Assembly (NCBI RefSeq): GCF_003287405.1
Contig: NZ_PRLD01000002.1
Span: forward strand, 124,001-188,000
Source of the DNA: Faecalibacterium prausnitzii
Lineage (GTDB): Bacteria > Bacillota > Clostridia > Oscillospirales > Ruminococcaceae
Length of the DNA: 64,000 bases
Direction: 5' to 3'
The translations under genes were made by a program, and so were the position numbers. Position 1 is the stretch's first letter; each line of letters opens with the position of its first letter. Under the pieces are notes generated by a model. The model searched no databases. It was not told the origin of the DNA and saw only the letters and a program-made list of their open reading frames with translations. This document shows, piece by piece, positions 7,231 to 15,200 of this stretch.

Positions 7231-7908
7231 ATGCGCCTTTTGGTAGTAGAGGACGAGCACTCCCTGCGGGAGGACATTGCCCGGAAGCTGCGGCTGTCCG
7301 GGTACGAGGTGGACGCCTGTGCAGACGGCGAAGCCGCACTGGAAGCGCTGGCGGCAGAGCGGTACGACCTTGTACTGCTGGACCTCAACCTGCCCAAGGT
7401 GGACGGGATGCAGGTGCTGCGCAGCTTACGGCAGCACGACCTTGAGACCTGTGTGCTGATCTTATCAGCGCGCAGTGAAATTTCAGATAAGGTGGAGGGA
7501 CTGGATGCCGGAGCGAACGATTATCTTTCCAAGCCCTTCCACCTTGCAGAGCTGGAAGCCCGGGTGCGCAGCCTGACCCGGCGCAAGTTCATCCAGCAGG
7601 ATGTCTGCCTGTGCTGTGGGCGGCTCAGCTTCAATACCCGCAGCCGCGTTGCCACGGTGGACGGCCAGACTCTTGCCCTGACGCGGAAGGAGAGCGGCGT
7701 ACTGGAATATCTGCTGCTGCATCAGGGACGCCCGGTCAGTCAGGAAGAACTCATCGAGCACGTCTGGGACGGCAGCGTGGACAGCTTTAGCAACTCCATC
7801 CGGGTGCATATCTCTGCCCTGCGCAAAAAGCTGCGGGCGGCGCTGGGCTACGACCCCATCCGCAACCGCATCGGGGAAGGCTACGAGATCGGAGGAGAGG
7901 TACAATGA
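7231..7908 (+). CDS. OmpR-family response regulator
   Basis: 225 residues. Receiver domain 1-115 with acidic pair VVEDEH, phospho-acceptor Asp in LVLLDLNLPKVDG (Asp51), and SAR/K switch residues (ILSARSE, YLSKPF). The C-terminal winged helix (about 130-222) has the typical ALTRKESGVLEYLLL and SNSIRVHISALRKKL. ATG at 7231 follows the weak SD AAGGGTGG; the frame upstream to 6937 is only read-through. Its stop overlaps the kinase start (ATGA at 7905). By position it probably controls the divergent redox operon and itself. Confidence 0.93.
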   Translation: MRLLVVEDEHSLREDIARKLRLSGYEVDACADGEAALEALAAERYDLVLLDLNLPKVDGMQVLRSLRQHDLETCVLILSARSEISDKVEGLDAGANDYLSKPFHLAELEARVRSLTRRKFIQQDVCLCCGRLSFNTRSRVATVDGQTLALTRKESGVLEYLLLHQGRPVSQEELIEHVWDGSVDSFSNSIRVHISALRKKLRAALGYDPIRNRIGEGYEIGGEVQ

Positions 7909-9053
7909 AGCGTTTATCCCTGCAATGGCGCATCACCCTGCTGACGGCGCTGCTCATCGCCTGCGCCTGCGTGTGCATGAACCTGCTTTTGTATCGCACC
8001 GGCGTTACCGGCATGGACGCCCTCAACGGCTTTATGATGCAGTATCAGCCCGGCAGCGCGGATTCCTTGACAATCGAGATCCCGCAGGAGGAAATGTCCA
8101 GCCTGCTGGCACATTTTTCGCAGGAAGTCTACGATGCAAAGGTGGTTTTTGGACGCAAGGGCTGGTGCATCACCGCCGTGGTCACCATCCTCAGCGCAGC
8201 CATCGCTTATTTTGTCAGCGGCAGAGCGCTGAAACCGTTGCAGCAGCTTGCGCAACAGGCGCAGCGGGTCGATCAGGACAGCATTGCCACCGCCCGGTTG
8301 GACGAGGATACCGTGCGGGAATTCGGGCAGTTGAGCCGGTCGGTGAACCGGATGCTGGATGGGCTGGCGCAGTCCTTTGAATTGCAGCGGCAGTTTGCGG
8401 GCAACGCCGCCCACGAGCTGCGCACTCCACTGGCCATTTTGCAGACAAAGCTGGAACTGTTTGCAGAGGAGCACCCGGCCATGGACGCCGAGACCGCCGG
8501 GCTGGTCATCTCTCTGCGGGAGCAGCTGGACCGTCTGACTGCCCTTGTGCGCACTTTGCTGGAAATGAGCAATCTGCAATCGGTCTCCCGTACCGACCAG
8601 ATCGCCCTTGCGCCGCTGGTGGAGGAAATTTTGACCGACCTGACCCCCCTCGCCCAGAAAAACAACATCTCCTTGCAGCAGGACTGTGAGGAGCTTGGCA
8701 TGGTGGGCAGCGATGCACTGATCTACCGGCTGGTGTTCAATCTGGTGGAAAACGGCATCAAGTATAACCGCCCCGGCGGTGCGGTGCGCGTTACCCTGCG
8801 GCAGGAAAAGCAAGCCGCCGTGCTGCGCGTTGCGGATACCGGCCCGGGCATCCCCGCAGACTGCCGGGAGAGCATTTTCCAGCCCTTTTTCCGGGTGGAT
8901 AAGTCCCGCAGCCGGGAAATGGGCGGCGTGGGGCTTGGGCTTGCCCTTGTGCGGGAGATCGCCGTGTTGCACGGCGGCAGTGTGACTGTGGAGAGCAGCA
9001 GCGAAAACGGCACTACCTTTGCCGTCGCCCTGCCGCTGGCACAGCCCTGTTGA
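7905..9053 (+). CDS. Sensor histidine kinase of the two-component pair
   Basis: 382 residues. Two membrane helices (about 10-28 and 90-110) flank a short outside loop of about 60 residues; a HAMP-like segment follows (GRALKPLQQLAQQAQRVD). The HisKA helix carries FAGNAAHELRTPLA (phospho-acceptor His) and the ATPase domain has NLVENGIKYN (N box), VADTGPGIP (G1) and GVGLGLALVREI (G2). It is coupled by a 4-bp overlap to the regulator gene. The short sensor loop argues against a large ligand domain; redox or membrane state could be the signal (inference). Confidence 0.93.
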   Translation: MKRLSLQWRITLLTALLIACACVCMNLLLYRTGVTGMDALNGFMMQYQPGSADSLTIEIPQEEMSSLLAHFSQEVYDAKVVFGRKGWCITAVVTILSAAIAYFVSGRALKPLQQLAQQAQRVDQDSIATARLDEDTVREFGQLSRSVNRMLDGLAQSFELQRQFAGNAAHELRTPLAILQTKLELFAEEHPAMDAETAGLVISLREQLDRLTALVRTLLEMSNLQSVSRTDQIALAPLVEEILTDLTPLAQKNNISLQQDCEELGMVGSDALIYRLVFNLVENGIKYNRPGGAVRVTLRQEKQAAVLRVADTGPGIPADCRESIFQPFFRVDKSRSREMGGVGLGLALVREIAVLHGGSVTVESSSENGTTFAVALPLAQPC

Positions 9054-9148
9054 AACCGGGCGGACTGGGGCTTTATTTTTGGCACACAGGGGAGTATACT
9101 GGAAACAGCAGGCCCCGGAAAATAAGAAGGACAAAGGAGATACTGAAA

Positions 9149-10030
9149 ATGCAGGCAACCATTCACAACGAATTCCTGACCCTGACCGTGGACACCCACG
9201 GTGCAGAGGCCGTCAGCCTGAAGAACGCCGCAGGCGAAGAGCTGCTCTGGCAGGCTGACCCTGCCATCTGGAAGCGCCACGCGCCCATCCTGTTCCCGTG
9301 GACGGGCAAGCTGGTGGACGGCACCTTTGCAGCCAAAGGCAAAACATGGAAGGGCGGTCAGCATGGCTTTGCCCGGGATCTGGAGCATACCCTGCTGCGG
9401 GCAGAAGGGGACACCATCCAGCTGGAGCTGCGGGCAGACGATGCTATCAAGGCAGAGCGCTTCCCCTATGACTTTGTGCTCACCAGCACCTTCCGTCTGG
9501 AGGGTAAGACTGTGCACCACACTTTGCAGGTGACGAACCCCGGCACGGAGGAGCTGCGCTTCGGCATTGGTTTTCATCCGGCGTTCAATGTGCCGTTCGA
9601 TGCCAAGCATACCACCACTGACTACGAGTTCCGTTTTGACCGGCCGGAAAGCCCGGTCATCCTTGACGCCAGCCCCAACGGCCTGCTGAGCGGCAAGAGT
9701 TATTACCAGTGGAAGAATCAGCAGGCCATCCCGCTGACCGACGACCTGTTTGCCGACGACAGCTTCTGCATGGCAGGCCTACGCACTGGCACCATCGGCA
9801 TCTGCGAGAAGGACACCGGCCGCAATATCACCTGCAAGGTGGAGGGCTACCCCTATTCGCTCATCTGGTCGGCTCCTGCAAAGCCGGTGCGCTTTGTGTG
9901 CATTGAACCGTGGCACAGCCTGCCCGCCGCTGCTACCGACCCGCAGGACTGGGAGCAGCGCGCCGCAGCCGCCTGCCTTGCCCCCGGCGAAAGCTGGCAG
10001 ACCACCCTCAGCACCACCTTTGACCGGTAA
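9149..10030 (+). CDS. Aldose 1-epimerase family protein (YeaD/LacX-like)
   Basis: 293 residues, start MQATIHNEFLTLTVDTHGAEAVSL with AAAGGAGA 8 nt ahead. The beta-sandwich family motifs are present: GAEAVSLKN, LWQADPAIWKRHAPILFPW, KGGQHGFARDLEH (catalytic His region) and FGIGFHPAFNVPF (second conserved His) and near the C-terminus C-x-EPWHSLP. LacX-type members act on the anomeric carbon of sugars or sugar phosphates; substrate cannot be read from sequence. It stands alone between the two-component system and the small-peptide locus. Confidence 0.88.
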   Translation: MQATIHNEFLTLTVDTHGAEAVSLKNAAGEELLWQADPAIWKRHAPILFPWTGKLVDGTFAAKGKTWKGGQHGFARDLEHTLLRAEGDTIQLELRADDAIKAERFPYDFVLTSTFRLEGKTVHHTLQVTNPGTEELRFGIGFHPAFNVPFDAKHTTTDYEFRFDRPESPVILDASPNGLLSGKSYYQWKNQQAIPLTDDLFADDSFCMAGLRTGTIGICEKDTGRNITCKVEGYPYSLIWSAPAKPVRFVCIEPWHSLPAAATDPQDWEQRAAAACLAPGESWQTTLSTTFDR

Positions 10031-10062
10031 GAAAAAAGCACGCAGAAACGAAGCTGCGTGCT
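10031..10062 (-). terminator. Terminator of the small-toxin-like mRNA
   Basis: AGCACGCAG/CTGCGTGCT stem (10062-10037) followed on the minus strand by a six-T run (10036-10031). On the plus strand no T run follows, so it serves leftward transcription coming from the 27-residue peptide gene. Confidence 0.7.
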
Positions 10063-10063
10063 C

Positions 10064-10191
10064 TTGACAGAAACCTCAAAAGTGGGTATACTGTAAATAG
10101 AAAAGGCACTGCGACAAGCGGTCAGCCCTTTTGATGAACCGTCTTAGAAACTAAGAACCGTCACCGGCCAGGGTGGCGGTTCTCGCTTTTT
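10064..10191 (+). ncRNA. Candidate antisense RNA antitoxin with own promoter and terminator
   Basis: Consensus promoter TTGACA (10064-10069), 17 bp, TATACT (10087-10092) predicts a start near 10099. About 60 nt on there is a 12-bp stem with one G-U pair (AGAACCGTCACC 10154-10165 / GGTGGCGGTTCT 10172-10183) followed by CGCTTTTT (to 10191): an intrinsic terminator. The resulting ~90-nt RNA has no open frame and is fully antisense to the opposite small-peptide mRNA, covering the last 31 nt of its coding region and its 3' part. This is the arrangement of type I antitoxin RNAs (RatA, SR4, RNAII). RNA and function are predictions. Confidence 0.65.
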
Positions 10192-10244
10192 ACCTTGATG
10201 GTAAATACCAATCCGAAGATATGGAACGTCAAAGTAATTGGCAT
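10161..10244 (-). CDS. 27-residue hydrophobic peptide, candidate type I toxin
   Basis: ATG at 10244 lies 6 nt after a near-perfect SD (AAAGGAGGTG, 10260-10251). The peptide starts MPITLTFHIFGLVFTIKV, a 16-18 residue hydrophobic/amphipathic stretch, and ends KSENRHPGR, a basic polar tail: the layout of small membrane-active type I toxins. It has its own consensus promoter (10351-10323), a ~70-nt 5' leader with a stem-loop, a terminator beyond the antisense RNA, and an oppositely transcribed RNA over its 3' end. I do not recognise a named family; sequences of this style recur in Clostridia from memory, but no homology could be checked. Confidence 0.7.
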   Translation of the reverse strand: MPITLTFHIFGLVFTIKVKSENRHPGR

Positions 10245-10302
10245 AAGCTTCACCTCCTTTCGGAAGTGGGGCCGAACCGCCTGCCGTTATGTGCAGTGCC
10301 TT

Positions 10303-10351
10303 GCTGCTAGAGCAGCAACTCTATAATAGCATATAATTCGACAAATGACAA
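10303..10351 (-). promoter_or_regulatory. Promoter and 5' stem-loop of the small-toxin-like gene
   Basis: Minus strand: TTGTCA (10351-10346), 17-bp spacer, TATTAT (10328-10323), predicting a start near 10316. The first transcribed bases fold into TTGCTGCT/AGCAGCAA (10318-10301 region), a 5' stem-loop as found in toxin mRNAs where it controls stability and ribosome access. Confidence 0.65.
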
Positions 10352-10354
10352 GTA

Positions 10355-10388
10355 AAACCCCCGGAGCACAAAAGCGCTCCGGGGGTTT
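10355..10388 (-). terminator. Terminator of proS
   Basis: AAAACCCCCGGAGC / GCTCCGGGGGTTTT stem; on the minus strand followed by TTTTAC. It lies 26 bp after the proS stop and insulates proS from the small-peptide locus, whose promoter begins immediately beyond. Confidence 0.85.
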
Positions 10389-10413
10389 TGTATCGGGTCA
10401 GAAAGGCAAATGC

Positions 10414-11853
10414 TTAGTAAGCAACGCCCCAGTAGACCATGGCCTTGGCGGGCTTGCCGCAGCAGGGGCACACATCGCTGAGCTGCTCCTGCTCAAAGGG
10501 CATACAACGGCTGGAAAGTCCGGCCTCTTCCTTCATCTTCATCTCGCAGGCCAGATCGCCGCACCACATGGTCTTAATGTAGCCGGTGTTAGCCTTGGCC
10601 AGCTCCTTCACCTCGTCCATGGTGGTGGCAGCCCAGGTGCGCTTTTCGCGGTTTTCCAGCGCACGCTGGTACAGATCCTTGCGCAGAGCCTCCAGCTGGG
10701 CGGGGATGGCGGTCTCCAGCTCGTCCAAGCTTACAAAGACCTTCTCACGGGTGTCGCGGCGCACCAGCACGCACTGGTTCTTTTCCAGATCCTTGGGGCC
10801 GATCTCAAGGCGCAGGGGCACGCCCTTCATCTCCCACTGGGCAAACTTCCAGCCGGGGGCGTTGTCGCTGTCGTCCAGCTTCACGCGGGCGTACTTGCTG
10901 ATCTTCTCGGCCAGCTCGGCAGCCTTCTCGGAGACGCCGGGTTTGTGGGCGGCAATGGGCACCACCACCACCTGAATGGGGGCAATGGCCGGGGGCAGGA
11001 TCAGGCCGTCGTCATCGCCATGGGTCATGATGATGGCACCCACCAGACGGGTAGAAACGCCCCAGCTGGTCTGGAACGGATGATGCAGCTGGTTGTCGCG
11101 GCCGGTAAAGGTAACGTCGTAAGCCTTGCTGAACTTATCGCCAAAGTAGTGGCTGGTGCCGCTCTGCAGTGCCTTGCCGTCCTTCATCATGGCTTCGATG
11201 GTGTAGGTGGCCTCGGCACCGGCAAACTTTTCCTTGTCGGTCTTGCGGCCCTTCACCACGGGGATCGCCAGATCCTGCTCGCAGGTGTCTGCATAGCAGT
11301 TCAGCTGCTGCTGGGTCTCAGCCTCGGCCTCGGCAGCGGTCTCGTGGATGGTGTGACCCTCCTGCCACCAGAACTCGCGGCTGCGCAGGAAGGGACGGGT
11401 GGTCTTTTCCCAGCGCACTACGCTGCACCACTGGTTGTACTTCATGGGAAGCTCACGGTAGCTGTGCAGCACGCGGGACCAGTGGTCGCAGAACATGGTC
11501 TCGCTGGTGGGACGCACCGCCAGACGCTCCTCCAGCTTGTCGGAGCCGCCCATCGTGACCCACGCCACCTCCGGCGCGAAGCCATTGACGAGCTCGCCTT
11601 CCTTCTGCAGCAGGCTCTCCGGGATCAGCACCGGCATAGCCACATTCTCATGGCCGGTAGCCTTGAACCGGGCATCCAGATCCTTCTGGATCAGCTCCCA
11701 GATGGCCTGACCATAGGGGCGCAGGATGATAAAGCCCTTCACACTGGAATACTCCACCAGCTCTGCCTTCACGCAGATGTCGGTGTACCACTGTGCAAAG
11801 TTTTCTTCCTGACTGGTGATCGCCTGCACGAGCTTCTTGTTGTCTTTTGCCAT
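10414..11853 (-). CDS. proS: Prolyl-tRNA synthetase (type 3, archaeal/eukaryote-like)
   Basis: 479 residues, ATG at 11853 with GGGAGGA 8 nt upstream. Class II motifs: [16 protein letters not shown] (motif 2 region), [16 protein letters not shown], and [22 protein letters not shown] (motif 3). The C-terminal zinc-binding-like end [16 protein letters not shown] is characteristic of the short type-3 enzymes, which lack the bacterial editing insert. It charges tRNA-Pro with proline in the cytoplasm. It lies 123 bp downstream of acpP with a hairpin between, so it may be partly read through from the acpP promoter. Confidence 0.96.
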   Translation of the reverse strand: MAKDNKKLVQAITSQEENFAQWYTDICVKAELVEYSSVKGFIILRPYGQAIWELIQKDLDARFKATGHENVAMPVLIPESLLQKEGELVNGFAPEVAWVTMGGSDKLEERLAVRPTSETMFCDHWSRVLHSYRELPMKYNQWCSVVRWEKTTRPFLRSREFWWQEGHTIHETAAEAEAETQQQLNCYADTCEQDLAIPVVKGRKTDKEKFAGAEATYTIEAMMKDGKALQSGTSHYFGDKFSKAYDVTFTGRDNQLHHPFQTSWGVSTRLVGAIIMTHGDDDGLILPPAIAPIQVVVVPIAAHKPGVSEKAAELAEKISKYARVKLDDSDNAPGWKFAQWEMKGVPLRLEIGPKDLEKNQCVLVRRDTREKVFVSLDELETAIPAQLEALRKDLYQRALENREKRTWAATTMDEVKELAKANTGYIKTMWCGDLACEMKMKEEAGLSSRCMPFEQEQLSDVCPCCGKPAKAMVYWGVAY

Positions 11854-11976
11854 TTTGTTATATCCTCCCAAGGCCGTGCGCCAAACGCTGCGCGTTCCGC
11901 ACGAACCATAATAAAGCCCCGTCTGCCTGCACGGCCGTGTGCCGCACTGCAAAGGCGGGGCTTTTGCCTAAAAGAA

Positions 11977-12213
11977 TCAGTTCTGCGCGTGGCTGTCCAC
12001 AAAGTTTACCACATCGCCTACGGTGCGCAGGGACTCGATGGCGTCGTCCGGCACCTCAATGCCAAACTCGTCCTCCAGCGTCATCACCATGTCTACGATA
12101 TCCAGACTGTCAGCCTCAAAATCGCTCATGATATCACTTTCCAGCGTGATCTTTGCCGGGTCAACGTCCAGCTGCTCAGCCAGCAATGCACGGATTTTCT
12201 CAAAAGTATCCAT
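11977..12213 (-). CDS. acpP: Acyl carrier protein
   Basis: 78 residues, highly acidic, starting MDTFEKIRALLAEQLDVDP. The 4'-phosphopantetheine attachment Ser is in FEADSLDIVDMVM. Length and sequence match AcpP of fatty acid synthesis. ATG 12213 has AAAGGAG about 9 nt ahead and lies ~105 nt after a consensus promoter. A GC-rich hairpin with flanking A/T runs (about 11918-11966) after the stop probably ends most transcripts. Confidence 0.96.
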   Translation of the reverse strand: MDTFEKIRALLAEQLDVDPAKITLESDIMSDFEADSLDIVDMVMTLEDEFGIEVPDDAIESLRTVGDVVNFVDSHAQN

Positions 12214-12325
12214 TCCTGTGGTCTCCTTTTTGCAGTTGTATTGCATACGCGTACAGCCCGCCGTGCCCCGGAAAAACCTCCGGTATCCGGCACGGCCTTG
12301 CCTGCTGTACAAAGCGCTCTCTTTT

Positions 12326-12354
12326 TTTATATCCCATGCAGTGCGTATTGTCAA
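12326..12354 (-). promoter_or_regulatory. acpP promoter
   Basis: Minus strand TTGACA (12354-12349), 17-bp spacer, TATAAA (12331-12326). A near-perfect sigma-A promoter facing acpP. Confidence 0.85.
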
Positions 12355-12489
12355 GCCCTGTTTTGCAGCAACTGAAGAAAATTGTCTGAAAGCTGCTTTT
12401 TCCCTTGACATCTCGTGCCGGTTTTTTTATCATTATAAAGTAATGAGTTTACGGGGACTGACCAGTCCCTTTTATAAGGAGCGATAAGC

Positions 12490-13329
12490 ATGAAGCTTTC
12501 ATTCACCAAAATGCAGGGCTGCGCCAACGATTATATCTATCTGGACTGCCGCACCTCCGGCGTGCCGGAGGATATCGCAGCGCTTTCACAGCGGCTGTCC
12601 CGGCGGCACTTTTCCATCGGCGCGGACGGAATCATCTGCATCTGCGCACCGGTCACAGCCGGGGCAGACGCCATGATGCGCATCTTCAATGCGGACGGCA
12701 GCGAGGGCAAGATGTGCGGCAACGGCATCCGCTGCGTGGCCGAGTGGCTGTATACCCACGGCATTGCAAAGCCGAAGCTTGCCATCGACACCCTCAGCGG
12801 CTTAAAGACCGTTGCACGCATGGGCGAGGGGCTGTGGCAGGTAGAGATGGGCACCTACACCGCCATGGCAGCGGCGCTGCCCGCCGTGAACATGGGCGAA
12901 GGGCCGCTGGTAGACCTACCCCTGCAGGTGGAAGAGAACCTGTGGCGGGTGACCTGCATCAGCGTGGGCAATCCCCATTGTGTGACCATTGTGCCGGATG
13001 TGGACAGCCTGAAGCTGGAGCAGATCGGCCCGGGCTTTGAGCACCACGAAAACTTCCCGGAGCGCATCAACACCGAGTTTGTGCAGGTGGTGGACGCCAC
13101 CCACCTGAAAATGCGTGTGTGGGAGCGCGGCAGCGGCGAGACATGGGCCTGCGGTACCGGCACCTGTGCCACTGTGGCAGCCCTGACCGAGCTGGGCATC
13201 TGCCCCGCCGGGGAGGATGTCCATGTGCAGCTGCGCGGCGGCGAGCTGACCATCCGGGTGCTGCCCGGCAAACAGCTGCTGATGACCGGCGCTGCCGAGA
13301 CCGTGTGCGAGGGCACGACCGAAGTGTAA
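12490..13329 (+). CDS. dapF: Diaminopimelate epimerase
   Basis: 279 residues. The two catalytic cysteines lie in the family motifs CGNGIRC (about residues 76-82) and ETWACGTGTCATVAAL (about 215-230). It converts LL- to meso-diaminopimelate for lysine and peptidoglycan. ATG at 12490 follows AAGGAGCG. A palindromic element separates it from dapL, which supplies its substrate. A promoter with TTGACA at about 12403 faces this gene. Confidence 0.96.
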   Translation: MKLSFTKMQGCANDYIYLDCRTSGVPEDIAALSQRLSRRHFSIGADGIICICAPVTAGADAMMRIFNADGSEGKMCGNGIRCVAEWLYTHGIAKPKLAIDTLSGLKTVARMGEGLWQVEMGTYTAMAAALPAVNMGEGPLVDLPLQVEENLWRVTCISVGNPHCVTIVPDVDSLKLEQIGPGFEHHENFPERINTEFVQVVDATHLKMRVWERGSGETWACGTGTCATVAALTELGICPAGEDVHVQLRGGELTIRVLPGKQLLMTGAAETVCEGTTEV

Positions 13330-13334
13330 ATAAG

Positions 13335-13475
13335 AACCCTCTCAGTCGCCTGACGGCGACAGCTCTCCCGAAGGGCGAGCTTTTCTGCATCAAGAGGAAA
13401 AGTTTCCCTTCAAAATGAAAAGCTCCCCCCTCGGGGGAGCTGGCATCGAGCGGATGCGAGATGACTGAGAGGGTT
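13335..13475. repeat. Palindromic intergenic element, copy 1
   Basis: Ends AACCCTCTCAGTC (13335-13347) and GACTGAGAGGGTT (13463-13475) are exact inverses; inside are smaller GC-rich stems (GCTCCCCCCTCGGGGGAGC and CGCCTGACGGCG). Related blocks occur at 31745-31973 and 33673-33905. It lies between dapF and dapL and has no coding potential. Could act as an RNA hairpin or be a MITE-like element. Confidence 0.8.
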
Positions 13476-13503
13476 CCACAATATAGAAGCGAGGGAAAGT
13501 ATC

Positions 13504-14691
13504 ATGAAGATGAACAAGCATTACAATGAGCTGAAGGCCAGCTACCTGTTCGTGGACATTGCCCACAAGGTGGCTGCGTATCAGGAAGCACACCCGGAAA
13601 AGGAGATCATCCGTCTGGGCATCGGCGATGTGACCCAGCCGCTGGCAAAGTGCGTGGTGCAGGCTATGCGTGACGCTGCCGAGGAAATGGGCACCAAGGA
13701 GGGCTTCCACGGCTACGGCCCGGAGCAGGGCTACCCCTTCCTCAAGCAGGCTATTCAGGGCTACTACGCCAGCCGCGGCACCCAGCTTGCCGAGGACGAG
13801 ATCTTTATCTCGGACGGCGCGAAGAGCGACCTTGCAAACCTGCTGGGGCTGTTCGATGTGGACAACACCGTGCTGGTGCCGGATCCCGTGTACCCCACCT
13901 ATGTGGACGATAACGTCACCGATGGCCGCAAGATCATTTACAGCCGCACGGGGCAGGAGAACGGCTTCCTTGGTATGCCGGACGAGAGCGTGAAGGCAGA
14001 TATCATCTATATCTGCAGCCCCAACAACCCCACCGGCGCTGCCTACACCCGCGCACAGCTGAAGGCATGGGTGGATTACGCCCGCAAGAATGATGCCATC
14101 ATCCTGTACGATGCCGCTTACGAGTGCTTTATCTCGGACGGCGAGCTGGCCCGCAGCATCTTCGAGATCGAGGGTGCACGGCAGTGTGCTGTGGAGATCT
14201 GCTCCTTCTCCAAGATCGCAGGCTTTACCGGCACCCGCTGCGGCTACACCGTCGTGCCCAAGGAGCTGGAGCGCGAGGGCATGAGCATCAACAAGCTGTG
14301 GCTGCGCCGCCAGACCACCAAGTTCAACGGCGTACCCTATGTGGTGCAGCGCGCCGCTGCTGCCGTGTTCACCGAGAGCGGCATGGCCGAGATCCAGTCC
14401 AATCTGGATTACTACCGCCGCAACGCAAAGGTGATCGCCGATGCACTGGACGAGTGCGGCGTGTGGTACTGCGGCGGCAAGAACAGCCCCTACATCTGGC
14501 TGCGCTGCCCCGGCAACATGAAGAGCTGGGAGTTCTTCGACTGGCTGCTGGAAAACTGCGGCGTGGTGGGCACCCCCGGCGTGGGCTTTGGCGAGTGCGG
14601 CGAGGGCTACTTCCGCCTGACCGCCTTCGGCGATGCGGAAAAGACCAAGCTTGCCGCCGAGCGCATCAAGACCGCTATCAAGGCACTGTAA
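13504..14691 (+). CDS. dapL: LL-diaminopimelate aminotransferase
   Basis: 395 residues of fold-type I PLP aminotransferase. Substrate loop YGPEQGYPFLKQAI, cofactor-binding CSPNNPTGAAYTRAQL, VLVPDPVYPTYVD and the PLP Lys in CSFSKIAGFTGTRCG match the DapL family rather than general aspartate aminotransferases. It makes LL-DAP directly from tetrahydrodipicolinate, bypassing the acyl intermediates, and feeds DapF upstream. RBS GAGGGAAAG. An in-frame second ATG (13510) is possible. Confidence 0.95.
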   Translation: MKMNKHYNELKASYLFVDIAHKVAAYQEAHPEKEIIRLGIGDVTQPLAKCVVQAMRDAAEEMGTKEGFHGYGPEQGYPFLKQAIQGYYASRGTQLAEDEIFISDGAKSDLANLLGLFDVDNTVLVPDPVYPTYVDDNVTDGRKIIYSRTGQENGFLGMPDESVKADIIYICSPNNPTGAAYTRAQLKAWVDYARKNDAIILYDAAYECFISDGELARSIFEIEGARQCAVEICSFSKIAGFTGTRCGYTVVPKELEREGMSINKLWLRRQTTKFNGVPYVVQRAAAAVFTESGMAEIQSNLDYYRRNAKVIADALDECGVWYCGGKNSPYIWLRCPGNMKSWEFFDWLLENCGVVGTPGVGFGECGEGYFRLTAFGDAEKTKLAAERIKTAIKAL

Positions 14692-14705
14692 AACCCATAA
14701 AAATT

Positions 14706-14746
14706 GCACCCGCTGTCCGTTTTGGGCGGCGGGTGTGTTTTTTTTT
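14706..14746 (+). terminator. dapL terminator
   Basis: GCACCCGC...GCGGGTGT stem followed by nine T residues, 15 bp after the stop. Confidence 0.9.
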
Positions 14747-14756
14747 GCGCACCCTC

Positions 14757-14797
14757 TTGACAAATCTGTATCTACTGTATATACTGTGCATATACAG
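14757..14797 (+). promoter_or_regulatory. Promoter with palindromic operator for the GntR/ABC operon
   Basis: TTGACA (14757-14762), 17 bp, TATACT (14780-14785). A perfect dyad CTGTATAT-7-ATATACAG (14775-14797) covers the -10 and start site, the expected place for autorepression by the YtrA-type GntR regulator encoded 30 bp downstream. Confidence 0.8.
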
Positions 14798-14826
14798 ACG
14801 AAACACAAGCGTCAAAGGAGCAGCCG

Positions 14827-15198
14827 ATGGAACTGTTTATCAACAACAAAAGCGGCGCGCCCATCTATGACCAGATCTACAACCAGATCAAGCAGCAGAT
14901 CATCAGCGGGGCTTTGCAGCCGGACGAAGCTATGCCCTCCATCCGGGGGCTGGCGCGGGATCTGCGCATCAGCGTCATTACCACCAAGCGCGCCTACGAT
15001 GAACTGGAAAAAGAGGGCTTTCTTTACGCAGTACCGGCAAAGGGCTTTTTTGTAGCTCCTAAAAACACCGAGCTGCTGCGGGAAGAAAACCTGAAAAAGA
15101 TTGAAGCGCATCTTACCGAAGCCGTCCGCCTGTCCGCATCCTGCGGGCTGAGCAGGGAAGAACTGCGGGAGATGCTGGAACTGCTATGGGAGGGCTGA
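14827..15198 (+). CDS. GntR-family (YtrA-type) transcriptional regulator
   Basis: 123 residues. N-terminal winged helix (APIYDQIYNQIKQQIISG..., MPSIRGLARDLRISVITTKRAYDELEKEGFL) followed by a short C-terminal helical dimerisation segment without a ligand domain, the hallmark of the YtrA subfamily that controls adjacent ABC transporters. Stop is 2 bp before the ATPase start. It most likely binds the dyad in its own promoter and is released on envelope stress or a cell-wall antibiotic (family knowledge; ligand unknown). Confidence 0.92.
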   Translation: MELFINNKSGAPIYDQIYNQIKQQIISGALQPDEAMPSIRGLARDLRISVITTKRAYDELEKEGFLYAVPAKGFFVAPKNTELLREENLKKIEAHLTEAVRLSASCGLSREELREMLELLWEG

Positions 15199-15200
15199 AT

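Noticed and set aside
9054-9148. Extended start of the aldose epimerase at 9050
   Set aside because: The extra 33 residues are unlike the family and precede a good SD at the later ATG 9149.
10296-10305. Complementarity between toxin and antitoxin RNAs through AAGGCACTGC
   Set aside because: The motif has the same sense in both RNAs, so it does not base-pair between them; antisense pairing comes from the overlap instead.
10345-12375. 676-codon plus-strand open frame
   Set aside because: It is antisense to proS and acpP, which have full family motifs; long antisense frames are expected at this GC content.
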